Made by a program: the position numbers and the translations under genes. From assembly GCF_002264395.1 (NCBI RefSeq), contig NZ_NFVA01000024.1:1-64000 (forward strand): a stretch of 64,000 bases of DNA, written 5' to 3'. The stretch comes from Paenibacillus sp. VTT E-133291 (GTDB taxonomy: Bacteria > Bacillota > Bacilli > Paenibacillales > Paenibacillaceae). The notes below the pieces were generated by a model. The model saw only the letters and a list, made by a program, of their open reading frames with translations. It made no database searches and was not told the DNA's origin. Positions 53,862 to 62,730 of this stretch are shown in pieces. How positions within the stretch are numbered: the first letter of the stretch is position 1; every line of letters begins with the position of its first letter.

Positions 53862-55541
53862 ATGAATATTAACTCTTTGCGCTCATTTAAATGGGTGAGC
53901 GGCGGACTTGCTTTATTTATACTGACAGTGCTTGTACTGCTGCCACTCCTGCTCATCTTCTGGACCAGTATTTATCCGAATGAGCAGCTGGAGATAGCCG
54001 CGCCACTACGAACTATTATGGGTAGTCATGATCTGGTAGAGGTACTGCTGAATTCTATCGGGCTTGGGGTAAGCGTCATTCTACTAACTACGCTATTTGC
54101 ACTACCTCTGGCGTGGATTATGGCTAAGACGGACTTAGGGCATCATAACTGGCTCGATGTCGTGCTGTTAATCCCGTTTATGACACCACCATACATTGGT
54201 TCTATGGGTTGGATGTTGTTTATGCAGACAGGTGGGTATATGGAGCAATTTCTACCTGTATCCTCCGTGCTGACTCCGTACTTCTTTAGCTATGGAGGGA
54301 TGGTGCTGATCATGAGCCTGCATTTATTCCCCTTCCTGTATTTACTGCTGCGTAATGCACTTTTGCAGATCGGGGGCAATCTGGAGGAAGCAGCCTCTGT
54401 TCATGGTGCTCCGTTCTTTTACAGATTTAAAAGAGTAATCATTCCCTTGCTATTATCCAGCTATGGGCTTGGAGCTCTTCTCATCTTCGTCAAAACGATT
54501 GCCGAATTTGGTACCCCTGCGACCTTTGGTCGTAGGATCGGCTTTTACGTTCTGACCTCTGAGATCCATAAGTATATCTCTAGCTGGCCGATAGATTTTG
54601 GAAAAGCTACTTCACTAGCGTCCTTGTTGCTCGGAGTTTGTCTAGTCATGTGGTACATCCAGACTCTAATTAGCAGCCGTTTCTCTTACCGCCTAATTGG
54701 AGGAAAAGGGACGCGCACTAAACGTTATAAGAGCACGGGAATCGTAGGGGTTCTTAGTTGGGGGTATGTTATTTTATTACTTCTATCATCTATCGGCATT
54801 CCTTATTTCTCGATCATTACAGCCTCATTATTGAAGCTGCGCGGAGAAGGCGTATCTTGGAGCAATTTAACCTTCAAACATTATGCCGAGCTGCTATCAC
54901 CCGGTTCTCAAGGTCTTGAAGCCTTATTAAATAGCTTCACATTAGCTATCGTTGCTTCTAGTATCGCGGTTATTCTTGGGACTTGGTTTGCTTTAACCGT
55001 AGGAAAAGGAGCTACATTCAAGCAGAAAATTACAGATCTGTTCAGTTTGCTTCCCAACACTGTTCCTGGAATTGTAATCGTAGTGGGATTAATTCTGCTT
55101 TGGAATGCTCGCTGGATGCCTATCCCGCTCTATAATACCTACTGGATGGTTGTGCTAACCTATGTTGTGCTGTTCATCCCCTATACCGTTCAATATGTAA
55201 AAGCAAGCTACGGGCAGATCGATTCTTCCCTCATGCAAGCGGGACAAGTATTTGGTGGAAGCAAGCTTTATGTGTTCCGCCGTATCCTGCTCCCTCTCAT
55301 CCTTCCGGGGATGGTGGCTGGCTGGATGATGACCTTTACCATTTCCAATCGGGAACTGGTAGCCTCCTTACTCATTCTTCCACCTTCAATGCAGACATCG
55401 GCGACCTATATTTTTGCCCAGTTTGAACAAGGTGCAGTAGCGATGGGGATGGCCATGGCCGTAATCTCTGTAGGCGTTACCACTATATTACTACTAGTCT
55501 TAGAATATTTAAGCCCAGATAGAAAGCGGAGACAACAATGA
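53862..55541 (+). CDS. Iron(III)-type ABC transporter permease (fused two-domain, FbpB-like)
   Basis: The protein has 559 residues and about twelve hydrophobic helices. Two EAA loops are present, one per half: NLEEAASVHGAPFFYRFKRVIIPLLL and SLMQAGQVFGGSKLYVFRRILLPLIL. This fused arrangement, two permease units in one chain, is typical of FbpB/AfuB-type transporters. The ATG lies 5 bp after the binding-protein stop with little ribosome site of its own, suggesting coupled translation. Confidence 0.92.
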   Translation: MNINSLRSFKWVSGGLALFILTVLVLLPLLLIFWTSIYPNEQLEIAAPLRTIMGSHDLVEVLLNSIGLGVSVILLTTLFALPLAWIMAKTDLGHHNWLDVVLLIPFMTPPYIGSMGWMLFMQTGGYMEQFLPVSSVLTPYFFSYGGMVLIMSLHLFPFLYLLLRNALLQIGGNLEEAASVHGAPFFYRFKRVIIPLLLSSYGLGALLIFVKTIAEFGTPATFGRRIGFYVLTSEIHKYISSWPIDFGKATSLASLLLGVCLVMWYIQTLISSRFSYRLIGGKGTRTKRYKSTGIVGVLSWGYVILLLLSSIGIPYFSIITASLLKLRGEGVSWSNLTFKHYAELLSPGSQGLEALLNSFTLAIVASSIAVILGTWFALTVGKGATFKQKITDLFSLLPNTVPGIVIVVGLILLWNARWMPIPLYNTYWMVVLTYVVLFIPYTVQYVKASYGQIDSSLMQAGQVFGGSKLYVFRRILLPLILPGMVAGWMMTFTISNRELVASLLILPPSMQTSATYIFAQFEQGAVAMGMAMAVISVGVTTILLLVLEYLSPDRKRRQQ

Positions 55542-56848
55542 GCACACTAACGATTTGGGGAGGGGCCGGAGAGCATGGCCGTTCCTCCTATCTTTTGCAG
55601 AACAAGGGTGGGAAAGCTGGGATTCTACTCGATTGTGGTGTCAAAAAAGAAGGCCCAGGTGAATACCCCCTGCTAGATACAGATATCATTCCTCATTTGC
55701 AGGCCGTATTTCTGTCTCATGCGCATGAGGATCATTCCATAGCCCTTCCCCTACTATATAAGTACGGATATTCAGGTAAGGTATGGACAACGAAAGCTAC
55801 CGTTAAACAGCTACCCGATTATTTCGAAGCTTGGGATAAATATGTGGCTGCTCAGTCCGCATCATTACCTTATGGAGAAATAGATAAGCAATCTATTCAG
55901 TTCATGTATTTGGAGGAGCATATCCCCCCTCAGACTTGGCTGAGGGTTGCACCTAATCTTCGAATACAATGGGGGCGAAGCGGACATTTAGCAGGTTCGG
56001 TTTGGCTGATCCTCGAATGGGATGGAACAATCGTATTTTTCTCAGGGGATTATACGAAGGAGTCGCTGCTGCTCATGGCAGATTCACCAACGATTGTGGA
56101 AGCCGGAGCTAAAGATGCCGTCGATCTATCCATTATCGATGCCGCCTACGGCGCGGATCCTGATGAGCAGCTTGTAAAGTTACAGCAATTAGAGTCAGCT
56201 ATCTGTAGCACTCTGCAAAAAGGGGGTTCAATCCTCCTTCCGGTACCTCTCCATGGCAGAAGCCAGGAATTGATCGTATGGGCAAGCGAGTGCTTCCCCG
56301 ATGAGCAGCTGATCGTCGAAGAAGAGCTCGTAGCACCGTTAAGAGGTTTGAGCGATAAGGCCGAATGGCTGAAAGAGGACGCTATTCAGCGCGTAGATAT
56401 GCTTTTTAATAGAAAGAACTTGTGTATTGTATCTAACCCAGACGACCGCGCAAAGGCATTATTGAATCTCAAGGGCGCAATCGTATTTACCAATGATGGG
56501 ATGATGCAGTCGGCAAAAGCACAAGAGTACTTTCATCAGCTCTCTGCTTCTCCTGACAACCATGTGATTTTTACGGGACATTTGGCGGCGGGTAGCTTTG
56601 GGCACCATCTCGTTAAACAATCTAGGGTAGAGGAATCTAGCGACATAAGATGTTCAATTTCACTCATACGCTATAAAGTCCATCAAGGCTTGCCAGACAT
56701 TCGAGACATGCTCCAAACGCTTCCCAGCCGCCGGACGGTACTCGTTCATGCTCCCAAATCGCATATCGATCATGTTACTTCTATATTAGAAGGAGAAGGT
56801 TTTGCAGGACTGTACTCTCTACTTCCGGGTAATACGCTTTCGTTCTGA
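55538..56848 (+). CDS. Metallo-beta-lactamase-fold hydrolase, RNase J/CPSF-like type
   Basis: The protein has 436 residues. It begins LTIWGGAGEHGRSSYLLQ, ILLDCGVKKEG and the metal site FLSHAHEDHSIALPLL. HLAGSVWLILEWDGTIVFFSGDYTKE supplies further ligands, and FTGHLAAGSFGHHL and LVHAPKSHIDHV lie in the C-terminal part. The pattern resembles MBL-fold exonuclease-like proteins (beta-CASP relatives). It overlaps the permease by 4 bp (ATGA), so it belongs to the importer operon. What it does with an iron-type importer is not known; a phosphodiesterase acting on the imported ligand is one possibility. Confidence 0.82.
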   Translation: MSTLTIWGGAGEHGRSSYLLQNKGGKAGILLDCGVKKEGPGEYPLLDTDIIPHLQAVFLSHAHEDHSIALPLLYKYGYSGKVWTTKATVKQLPDYFEAWDKYVAAQSASLPYGEIDKQSIQFMYLEEHIPPQTWLRVAPNLRIQWGRSGHLAGSVWLILEWDGTIVFFSGDYTKESLLLMADSPTIVEAGAKDAVDLSIIDAAYGADPDEQLVKLQQLESAICSTLQKGGSILLPVPLHGRSQELIVWASECFPDEQLIVEEELVAPLRGLSDKAEWLKEDAIQRVDMLFNRKNLCIVSNPDDRAKALLNLKGAIVFTNDGMMQSAKAQEYFHQLSASPDNHVIFTGHLAAGSFGHHLVKQSRVEESSDIRCSISLIRYKVHQGLPDIRDMLQTLPSRRTVLVHAPKSHIDHVTSILEGEGFAGLYSLLPGNTLSF

Positions 56849-56882
56849 AGCTTAACTATGTAATCTTGTGATGGAAACAATG

Positions 56883-56929
56883 GGGCTCTTCCTTAGGTCT
56901 ATTCAGACTTTTTGGAACAGCCCTTTTTT
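56883..56929 (+). terminator. Terminator of the importer operon
   Basis: GGGCTCTTCC pairs with GGAACAGCCC (9 of 10) and is followed by six T. It marks the boundary between host genes and the phage module. Confidence 0.75.
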
Positions 56930-56951
56930 ATGATTTGAACCTAATATCCAT

Positions 56952-57233
56952 CTATTCTTTCGTCGTCCCCGGACGATCCTTAAAAGCTAGCTCAAACAAC
57001 CCCGTCGCAGATAAACCAGCCAACCCCCCAGCCCAAAGGCGAAGGACGATATCCAGTTCGGTAAAAGGATACGCTGCCGCTCCGATGAGCAAACCTATTA
57101 ATAGTCCGATAATTGGGACTGCATTACGCGGGATGTTGATACTATTTTTGACCAATTGAACCAGAGCCAGTACGAATACAGCTAATATAGAAGCAAACGC
57201 CATAACATCATCTAAAATCTCTCTAGTTTCCAT
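56952..57233 (-). CDS. Phage holin
   Basis: The protein has 93 residues, starting at METREIL (57233) eight bases after AAGGAGG. Two or three hydrophobic helices are visible: AFASILAVFVLALVQLV, AVPIIGLLIGLLIGAAAY and LWAGGLAGLSATGLFELA. This is the size and shape of phage A118-like holins found in Firmicute prophages, ending in a short charged tail. Holins open the membrane for the endolysin, which is encoded just upstream. Confidence 0.8.
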   Translation of the reverse strand: METREILDDVMAFASILAVFVLALVQLVKNSINIPRNAVPIIGLLIGLLIGAAAYPFTELDIVLRLWAGGLAGLSATGLFELAFKDRPGTTKE

Positions 57234-57246
57234 GATATAACCCTCC

Positions 57247-57939
57247 TTAGTGGGTACTTGTAATCTCAACCGTTCTAGTGGCGGAATTATAACCTACCTG
57301 TGCGCCTAGCGCTTCTGCAATAACACGTACGGGAACGTAGGTTATACCTTTTTCAAGCACTCCATCTGCAATCTTAACCCCGTTAACCTTTACGACAGCA
57401 ATAACCTCGCTCTTCAATTCTTCCTCCACCTTCCGATTGATGATCTTGTACGCGGCCTCCACTGCGGATATTGAGGGCTTGCCCCCTGCACGTAACTGAG
57501 TGAGCGTTAAGCCAAACGTCATTTGAAAATGTGGGTAGTCCTTAAAGCTCGTCCAATCGCCACCCCACTCAAAGCCCAGCGCCTTCGCCTCTTTCGCAAC
57601 CTCCTGCCAATCTGCGATCTGATTGTTATTGCCGTCCCGGCACATATCCCATGACACACTCGATCCACTGGGTAACAAAAGAGCAAAGTCTACGGCCAAC
57701 CCAAAATTATGATAGCTATACCCACCCCGCGCATTGGTGACAATCGCTCCCGGTTTGGTGCGTCCTTGTGCGTAAAGAGCATCCTGCTCGGCAATTGTTC
57801 GAAGTCCCTGTGTAATGAGAATGGGGATGTTGAGTTTGTAGCAACGTTCGATTAGAGCAGTAGCAGCGGAACGGACTACGGGGTGTAGGTTGGTTAAGCG
57901 TTTACTTGATTTTTCTTTAATTTGGGACAATGTGAGCAT
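57247..57939 (-). CDS. Phage endolysin, M15 L-alanyl-D-glutamate-type peptidase with stalk domain
   Basis: The protein has 230 residues. The zinc-peptidase core shows ILITQGLRTIAEQDALYAQG, GYSYHNFGLAVDFAL (His and Asp ligands) and KDYPHFQM (His), as in CwlK/Ply500-type enzymes that cut the peptide stem of peptidoglycan. The C-terminal 55 residues (VKVNGVKIADGVLEKGITYV) form a copper-amine-oxidase-N/stalk domain used for wall attachment in Paenibacillus proteins. No signal peptide, consistent with holin-dependent release. Confidence 0.9.
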   Translation of the reverse strand: MLTLSQIKEKSSKRLTNLHPVVRSAATALIERCYKLNIPILITQGLRTIAEQDALYAQGRTKPGAIVTNARGGYSYHNFGLAVDFALLLPSGSSVSWDMCRDGNNNQIADWQEVAKEAKALGFEWGGDWTSFKDYPHFQMTFGLTLTQLRAGGKPSISAVEAAYKIINRKVEEELKSEVIAVVKVNGVKIADGVLEKGITYVPVRVIAEALGAQVGYNSATRTVEITSTH

Positions 57940-58344
57940 CTATACCCCTCCTTTAAATAAAAAGGCAATAATAGCAAAGATAGTACCCGCCAGAACGTAT
58001 TTAAGTAGATCAACAAACACTTTTCGTTCGCTCTTACTGTCCGTCTGAGATTGTTGCAATAGCTGGAACACACGTGAGTCTAAAGTGTCCCAACGCCTCA
58101 TAATCTCGTTAAATTGAATTTTCATTTCTATTGTTGATTGTTTAATTTGCTTCACATCTTCCTCATGGCGTGATTGTTTTTCTTTTAATATTAGAAGCTC
58201 ATTACTAAAACTTAGATGTTCCGTTCCAAATCTAAAAATCTCGTCTTGGATGACTACAAGTCTATTTTCAACATCTTCTAAACGATGCTCAATGGGCGCT
58301 GCTTCAGCATCGCCTCCTCCTGAATTTACTCCCACAATGGTCAT
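57940..58344 (-). CDS. XhlA-like phage lysis/haemolysin protein
   Basis: The protein has 134 residues. A long heptad-rich coiled coil (HRLEDVENRLVVIQDEIFRF and EKQSRHEEDVKQIKQSTIEM) is followed by a C-terminal membrane helix (LAGTIFAIIAFLF), the XhlA arrangement. It acts with holin and endolysin in PBSX-type phages. It ends directly against the endolysin gene. Confidence 0.82.
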   Translation of the reverse strand: MTIVGVNSGGGDAEAAPIEHRLEDVENRLVVIQDEIFRFGTEHLSFSNELLILKEKQSRHEEDVKQIKQSTIEMKIQFNEIMRRWDTLDSRVFQLLQQSQTDSKSERKVFVDLLKYVLAGTIFAIIAFLFKGGV

Positions 58345-58417
58345 ATAACAGCCCCCTTCTAAAGTGATAAATAAAACAGCCCTCGTAGCAGATACAAGGG
58401 CAAAATAAAAGCGCCTA

Positions 58418-58549
58418 CTATATGGCGCTATCTGTAATCTCTATAGCTTGCTCTGATGTGATCTTGTTGGCAGTTACAAATACTTGAACTTGATCCTTTG
58501 AATAACATCCTGCGTCATAATAGCTTTTAATGATTGCGTACCAATCCAT
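58418..58549 (-). CDS. XkdX-family phage protein
   Basis: This 43-residue protein starts MDWYAIIKSYYDAGCYSKDQ and has VQVFVTANKITSEQAIEITD, which matches the short XkdX family (Tyr-rich start, then an ITxEQ motif) found between tail fibre and lysis genes of PBSX-like phages. Its ATG overlaps the stop of the upstream gene by one base. Confidence 0.85.
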   Translation of the reverse strand: MDWYAIIKSYYDAGCYSKDQVQVFVTANKITSEQAIEITDSAI

Positions 58550-58992
58550 TATAATACACCTCCCGTTACAAGAGTACGCAGCAAGTCGGCGTGGTCTTGT
58601 TCCGCCTGGTTGAGTCTAGCCTGTGTTTGCGCTAGTTCTAGCGTCAGCCCGGCATTATCGGACTCCACAAGCTTGATACGCTCGGACATAGGTACTTGAT
58701 ATATAAGCGCTTGCGGCTCGTCAGGTTCGATGTTAGGGTCAGGATAGCTAAACTCCAATCTTCCCGTTTCGATGCTTACCTTGTAGCCGCTGCACGCTGC
58801 AAAGTCTTGCTTGTATTGCTCGTAGTCAAGCTTTAAGCACCCCACCGTTTCCGCTACGCGTTCGGCTAGTGCTTTATAGACTGTTAAATCCAACGCCTGT
58901 GTTGTCTCCACCACATCGCCGGAACGCTCTCCGGTATCAACTAATACGTTACCTGTGGCGTTATCATAATAAATTTTTCTGCCTATTTGCAT
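58549..58992 (-). CDS. Phage tail-region protein of unknown function
   Basis: The protein has 147 residues, starting after GGGAGTGAATATAA. It begins MQIGRKIYYDNATGNVLVDT, has a central domain ending EFSYPDPNIEPDEPQALIYQ, and a C-terminal coiled coil (LELAQTQARLNQAEQDHADL). Such proteins lie just before XkdX in Paenibacillus and Bacillus prophages. The function is unknown, perhaps fibre attachment or assembly. Confidence 0.72.
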   Translation of the reverse strand: MQIGRKIYYDNATGNVLVDTGERSGDVVETTQALDLTVYKALAERVAETVGCLKLDYEQYKQDFAACSGYKVSIETGRLEFSYPDPNIEPDEPQALIYQVPMSERIKLVESDNAGLTLELAQTQARLNQAEQDHADLLRTLVTGGVL

Positions 58993-59010
58993 TTATATTC
59001 ACTCCCTTTC

Positions 59011-59143
59011 TTAGCCCCAAGCCACCCATTTATATTCTTGAGCTACAATCTGATTATATGAATTAGTTACGGTAATACCGCCTGCAGTCGTTGTGATAGA
59101 TCGCGTAAATTGTTTTGATGCTGTTGTATGCGCAAAAGTACAT
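59011..59143 (-). pseudogene. Tiny phage gene with a one-base frameshift in a T run
   Basis: Behind AGGAGG an ATG at 59143 opens a frame that soon differs from the coding-like one. Dropping one T from the ACTTTTGCG run gives a continuous 43-residue protein with FAHTTASKQFTRSITTTAGG and NSYNQIVAQEYKWVAWG, ending at 59011. The spacing to both neighbouring phage genes fits a real gene. It may be a mutation, a sequencing indel or +1 frameshifting. Confidence 0.45.
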
Positions 59144-59159
59144 TACTATTTTCCTCCTT

Positions 59160-60734
59160 CTAATTCCATACCGCGGCTCCGCGTGCAGAGGCAGTAGAGT
59201 AACCTCCGCCGAGCGATGCTACTACGACGTGAACCAACATTACCTCACCATCCATATTGAACGGCTTCGAGAAAGATCCGTCCGCCGCAATGTCCCCATC
59301 GTGACCGAAGCCCCACATATATTGGGTACTAGGCATTGTAATTCGCCGCGACCGCTTATCTACTATTAGCCCCGTAGCTTGCTGTGTTGTGCTCATCGAC
59401 CATCCGTCCACAAAGTGACGAATTAGCACTAACCGATTTCCATGGATATCCTGCAGCACGATTGAATGATCCTGGTGGCTGTTGTTGTTCGACGTTCCGA
59501 AAAGAATCGAGCCAGCAAACGATCCGATAGTGAACCCGGCTGGAAATCTAAACATTTCCTCAGTCTTACCGTCAGCCCCTGCCTGCGTTGCAAAGTCAAC
59601 CGATGTAAGCCCACCGACCCAGGGTTGGAGTGTGCCAACTAAGGTTCCTATAGAGACACCCGCGCGGACGTTACTAGGTACGAGAGTTGGAAATGTACTT
59701 TTTGTCCAGGTAACCCCATTATAGTAGCCAGCTTGCGGCATTAAGAACACATCGCCTGTCGCCCATATCTCTGCGGCATTTGACGGAGAGTGATTATTCT
59801 CCACAGATCTATTGACTATCGCGCCATCCTGCCCAAACATTGATACCCCTCGTAGCCAATTTGCAGGAATAACGTTAGGATCAGTGACTCGTATTTCGGG
59901 GTTTCCTACCGCCGTAGTTTTCAAATATGCCCCCGCTGGTATTCGGACCCAGCATCCACCACCCGCTGCCCATGCTGTACTAAGGGAATTAGTATATCCG
60001 TCCGTAGCACCTCTTTGTACTATCGCGCCATCAATTAGCCCGCCCTCTGTCCCTATCGTCTTACCCGCTAGCACGTCCGCTGCTGTCGCTGTTCCATAAT
60101 CACCTCCTTCACCCTGTAAGATAAAAGCCGTCCCATCATATACAACCGTGTAAACTCCGTTCAGGGCAAGTGTTGCCGCATTTCCATTGGGTTTCTTGAT
60201 TGCTTTGGCCCCTAAAGTATTAGGATTGAGTGTAGGATTGGCTCCGCTAGCAATATGTGTTTTGAAACTAAATTTAAGTCCTGCTATCAGCACCGTAGGT
60301 GCTGGGCTAAGTGTAAGGGTATATGCGGTGGCTGTACCAGCCGTAGTACCGAATCCAGTGTTGTTATTCAGTAGTGTCTTGTCCGCAGCAGACATCAAGC
60401 CATTCGTAGCAGTTGTAGCTACGGCGGTACCGGCTTTAGCATTCCACGCCGTCTTTTCAGCATCCGTAACAAACCGATTACTCGCATCTTGAACAATAAT
60501 AGCTGGTGGGTGAGTAGCTGGGTGAGTATAGTTGGTCGCTCCTGTAGCAATACCAGCCAGCTTCGTTTTCTCAACTGCGGTGTAATCGTTCGTAGACAGC
60601 TGTTTGCCAGTAACTTTATCAACTTTGCCATTAACGGCATTATCCAAGATATCCATATTCCCATTCAGATCAGCGATATCAACGATATCTGTTCCCTCTG
60701 GCTTCTTTAAGCCCAAATTTCCTGTCGTTTGCAT
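59160..60734 (-). CDS. Phage tail fibre protein
   Basis: The protein has 524 residues. The N-terminus TGNLGLKKPEGTDIVDIADL with NGNMDILDNAV is the typical tail-fibre attachment domain. Short repeats (KTKLAGIATGATNYTHPATH, AEKTAWNAKA, ADKTLLNN) form the shaft. The C-terminal part (FPAGFTIGSFAGSILFGTSN...DHSIVLQDIHG) is a distinct receptor-binding-type domain. It determines host binding. ATG after GGAGAGTGACAC. Confidence 0.88.
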   Translation of the reverse strand: MQTTGNLGLKKPEGTDIVDIADLNGNMDILDNAVNGKVDKVTGKQLSTNDYTAVEKTKLAGIATGATNYTHPATHPPAIIVQDASNRFVTDAEKTAWNAKAGTAVATTATNGLMSAADKTLLNNNTGFGTTAGTATAYTLTLSPAPTVLIAGLKFSFKTHIASGANPTLNPNTLGAKAIKKPNGNAATLALNGVYTVVYDGTAFILQGEGGDYGTATAADVLAGKTIGTEGGLIDGAIVQRGATDGYTNSLSTAWAAGGGCWVRIPAGAYLKTTAVGNPEIRVTDPNVIPANWLRGVSMFGQDGAIVNRSVENNHSPSNAAEIWATGDVFLMPQAGYYNGVTWTKSTFPTLVPSNVRAGVSIGTLVGTLQPWVGGLTSVDFATQAGADGKTEEMFRFPAGFTIGSFAGSILFGTSNNNSHQDHSIVLQDIHGNRLVLIRHFVDGWSMSTTQQATGLIVDKRSRRITMPSTQYMWGFGHDGDIAADGSFSKPFNMDGEVMLVHVVVASLGGGYSTASARGAAVWN

Positions 60735-60745
60735 GTGTCACTCTC

Positions 60746-61357
60746 CTATCTATAAGTTCTTAATTCGTTCCATGTCTTACTGTGAGCATTCTCCCAGGTC
60801 AAAACCTTAACGGAGTCCCACCAGGTATAGCTGAACACAAATTCATAAGCCAAATGCGCAGGTTTAATCTCTTCGATGATTTGAATCAACCCTGCCATAT
60901 TGGGAGGAATGCCCAGCGTACTTACAAAATGGATCTCAAAACGATACTCATCAGGCACTTCTTTCACTTCAACCACGCCACCCGAAAAAGCGGACGCCGT
61001 CCGCTGGATCATCTCCGGCGTTGTTGTCCCGTTTCCACGCAGCTTCGCCTTAATCATCTCTCGGCGTGTGGCATATGACTTAGATGAATCAATATTTAGT
61101 CCAAGCTCAGCTTCCCAACGTCCAAGGCTTACTGTTGCAGTTTCAACAAACGCCTGATCCAGTACATCTATAGTGCCTACCTTCAGTCCACCAATTTCTA
61201 GCCCGATGGTCTCCTGAAGCTTCTCCATTTCGCGGACATCTTTATAATAATCCGGCAAATACTGCATTAGATCAGGCGCCTCGACTTCACCCGGATGATT
61301 CGAATCTTCATCTGCGGAATACAATAATTCGCTGAATAAAGAGCTGCCGTAACTCAT
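60746..61357 (-). CDS. XkdU-like phage baseplate protein (DUF2313)
   Basis: The protein has about 203 residues from MSYGSSLF (61357). LMQYLPDYYKDVREMEKLQE, IDVLDQAFVETATVSLGRWE and EAELGLNIDSSKSYATRREMI are the DUF2313/YmfQ signature. The C-terminal sandwich ends with PAHLAYEFVFSYTWW. In PBSX-like contractile phages it follows the XkdT baseplate protein. Confidence 0.9.
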   Translation of the reverse strand: MSYGSSLFSELLYSADEDSNHPGEVEAPDLMQYLPDYYKDVREMEKLQETIGLEIGGLKVGTIDVLDQAFVETATVSLGRWEAELGLNIDSSKSYATRREMIKAKLRGNGTTTPEMIQRTASAFSGGVVEVKEVPDEYRFEIHFVSTLGIPPNMAGLIQIIEEIKPAHLAYEFVFSYTWWDSVKVLTWENAHSKTWNELRTYR

Positions 61358-61359
61358 CC

Positions 61360-61695
61360 TCACACCCCCTTCAGTTGATTCCAGGTTAGGGGCCCTTTGG
61401 GCAAATAATCATGTGTATGCGCCGCCGGAGGGAATACCGCTGGTTTACCCGCTACCCCCGCCCAAGCTACACTATCCGCTTGTTGCGCAAAATCCACCTT
61501 GCCATTGTTATTCGTATCGTAAATGCTTTTCAGCATGTCCCCAGTACTTTGTGCCGCAACTAGCAAGACATTCCCAGCAGCAGAACCAATATATAGCTTG
61601 CCAGTGTCAATACAGTAGCCAAGCTCACCAATAGCCAGTGCGCCAATCGCACTTTCCAATCCGCGGCGTATTTGAATCAATGTCTTTAAAGCCAT
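61360..61695 (-). CDS. Phage tail-associated protein with a short repeat-type N-terminus
   Basis: The protein has 111 residues. KTLIQIRRGLESAIGALAIG with ELGYCIDTGKLYIGSA is the module found at the start of phage tail proteins of the major-tropism-determinant/hyaluronidase type. The rest contains FPPAAHTHDYLPKGPLTWNQ, typical of fibre shafts. It may be a split or shortened copy of the next gene's N-terminal module. Confidence 0.72.
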   Translation of the reverse strand: MALKTLIQIRRGLESAIGALAIGELGYCIDTGKLYIGSAAGNVLLVAAQSTGDMLKSIYDTNNNGKVDFAQQADSVAWAGVAGKPAVFPPAAHTHDYLPKGPLTWNQLKGV

Positions 61696-61706
61696 TGTCC
61701 CGCCCC

Positions 61707-62729
61707 CTAGAATGTTCCGCCATCAATACTGGCTACAGTAAGTTTATTGCCATTCGCAGCATCATAAATGATGCTGCTTCCATCCACACTTACAGCTACA
61801 CCGGTTCCATCTACAGTGATCCCTTTTCCAGCTGTAACCGCAATCGCGTCTGCAGTAACCGTGATCCCGTTGCCTGCACCAATATTCAGCGTCACAGCAT
61901 CGGCCTGACCACCACCAATCAGTCCGTTTCCAGCTGTAATGGTCTGTAACGCACCACCCGTGCGAACCCATGCGCTGCCATTCCAGCTATAAATCTTCTG
62001 CTCATCATCGACATAAGCGGTCCAGCCTACGGCAGGAACATAAAATACCCATGCAGCAGATTGGTACTCAACAATTTGATTCGTTTTCCCCGCCCATGCC
62101 CCGGTTGCCCCTGCTGGAATAATATATCGATCCCCCTCAACCGGACTGGCAGGTGGAGCCAGCAGGTTCTGATCTTTTACCGACGCTTGCGGTTCGATGT
62201 TATGCTTGGCCAGCTCAATTTCATTTTTAATCTTCTGTGCAGACCACAAGTCTGTAATCGTAGTCCCGGCATCATTGATCGTCCGATGCTTGGTCACATC
62301 GTCAATGTGAGTCTTAATCTCAGCCGCAGTCTTTACGTTCGTACCATCTGATACTTTGTTGATATGTCCCGCACTAATATCCGCTTTAAGCACCTTCCCA
62401 TAAGTTGCTCCATCAGCGATATCGTCAATTGTACCTGTCAGATCGCTAAGCTTCTGCGCGTTCACTCGCCGCCAAGCTGCCCCATCATCAAAATATAAAT
62501 ATCCGCTATTGGTACCCGTAGTCACGTAATACAAACGGCCAAGGGCTCCTGCAACCGGACGCGAAGCTTCTGGACCCGATAGCGCCCTTCCGACCATGGA
62601 ATTAGACGTGCCGTCACCAATATAAACTTCCTTAGTATCACTGCAAAAACCAAGCTCACCCGCCTTCAAGACTCCATAACTCGTTAGTTCAGCCTTAGTA
62701 CCCCGCTTTATTTGTATGGTCTGAGCCAT
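61707..62729 (-). CDS. Phage tail fibre-like protein
   Basis: The protein has about 340 residues from MAQTIQIKRGTKAEL (62729); the upstream ATG at 62762 lies inside the neighbouring gene. It opens with the same module as the gene downstream (GELGFCSDTKEVYIGDG). A middle domain (PASPVEGDRYIIPAGATGAW) resembles phage tail modules of the DUF2793 type. The C-terminal part is beta-helix-like repeats such as GAGNGITVTADAIAVTAGKG. It is likely part of the fibre or spike. Confidence 0.8.
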   Translation of the reverse strand: MAQTIQIKRGTKAELTSYGVLKAGELGFCSDTKEVYIGDGTSNSMVGRALSGPEASRPVAGALGRLYYVTTGTNSGYLYFDDGAAWRRVNAQKLSDLTGTIDDIADGATYGKVLKADISAGHINKVSDGTNVKTAAEIKTHIDDVTKHRTINDAGTTITDLWSAQKIKNEIELAKHNIEPQASVKDQNLLAPPASPVEGDRYIIPAGATGAWAGKTNQIVEYQSAAWVFYVPAVGWTAYVDDEQKIYSWNGSAWVRTGGALQTITAGNGLIGGGQADAVTLNIGAGNGITVTADAIAVTAGKGITVDGTGVAVSVDGSSIIYDAANGNKLTVASIDGGTF

Positions 62730-62730
62730 T

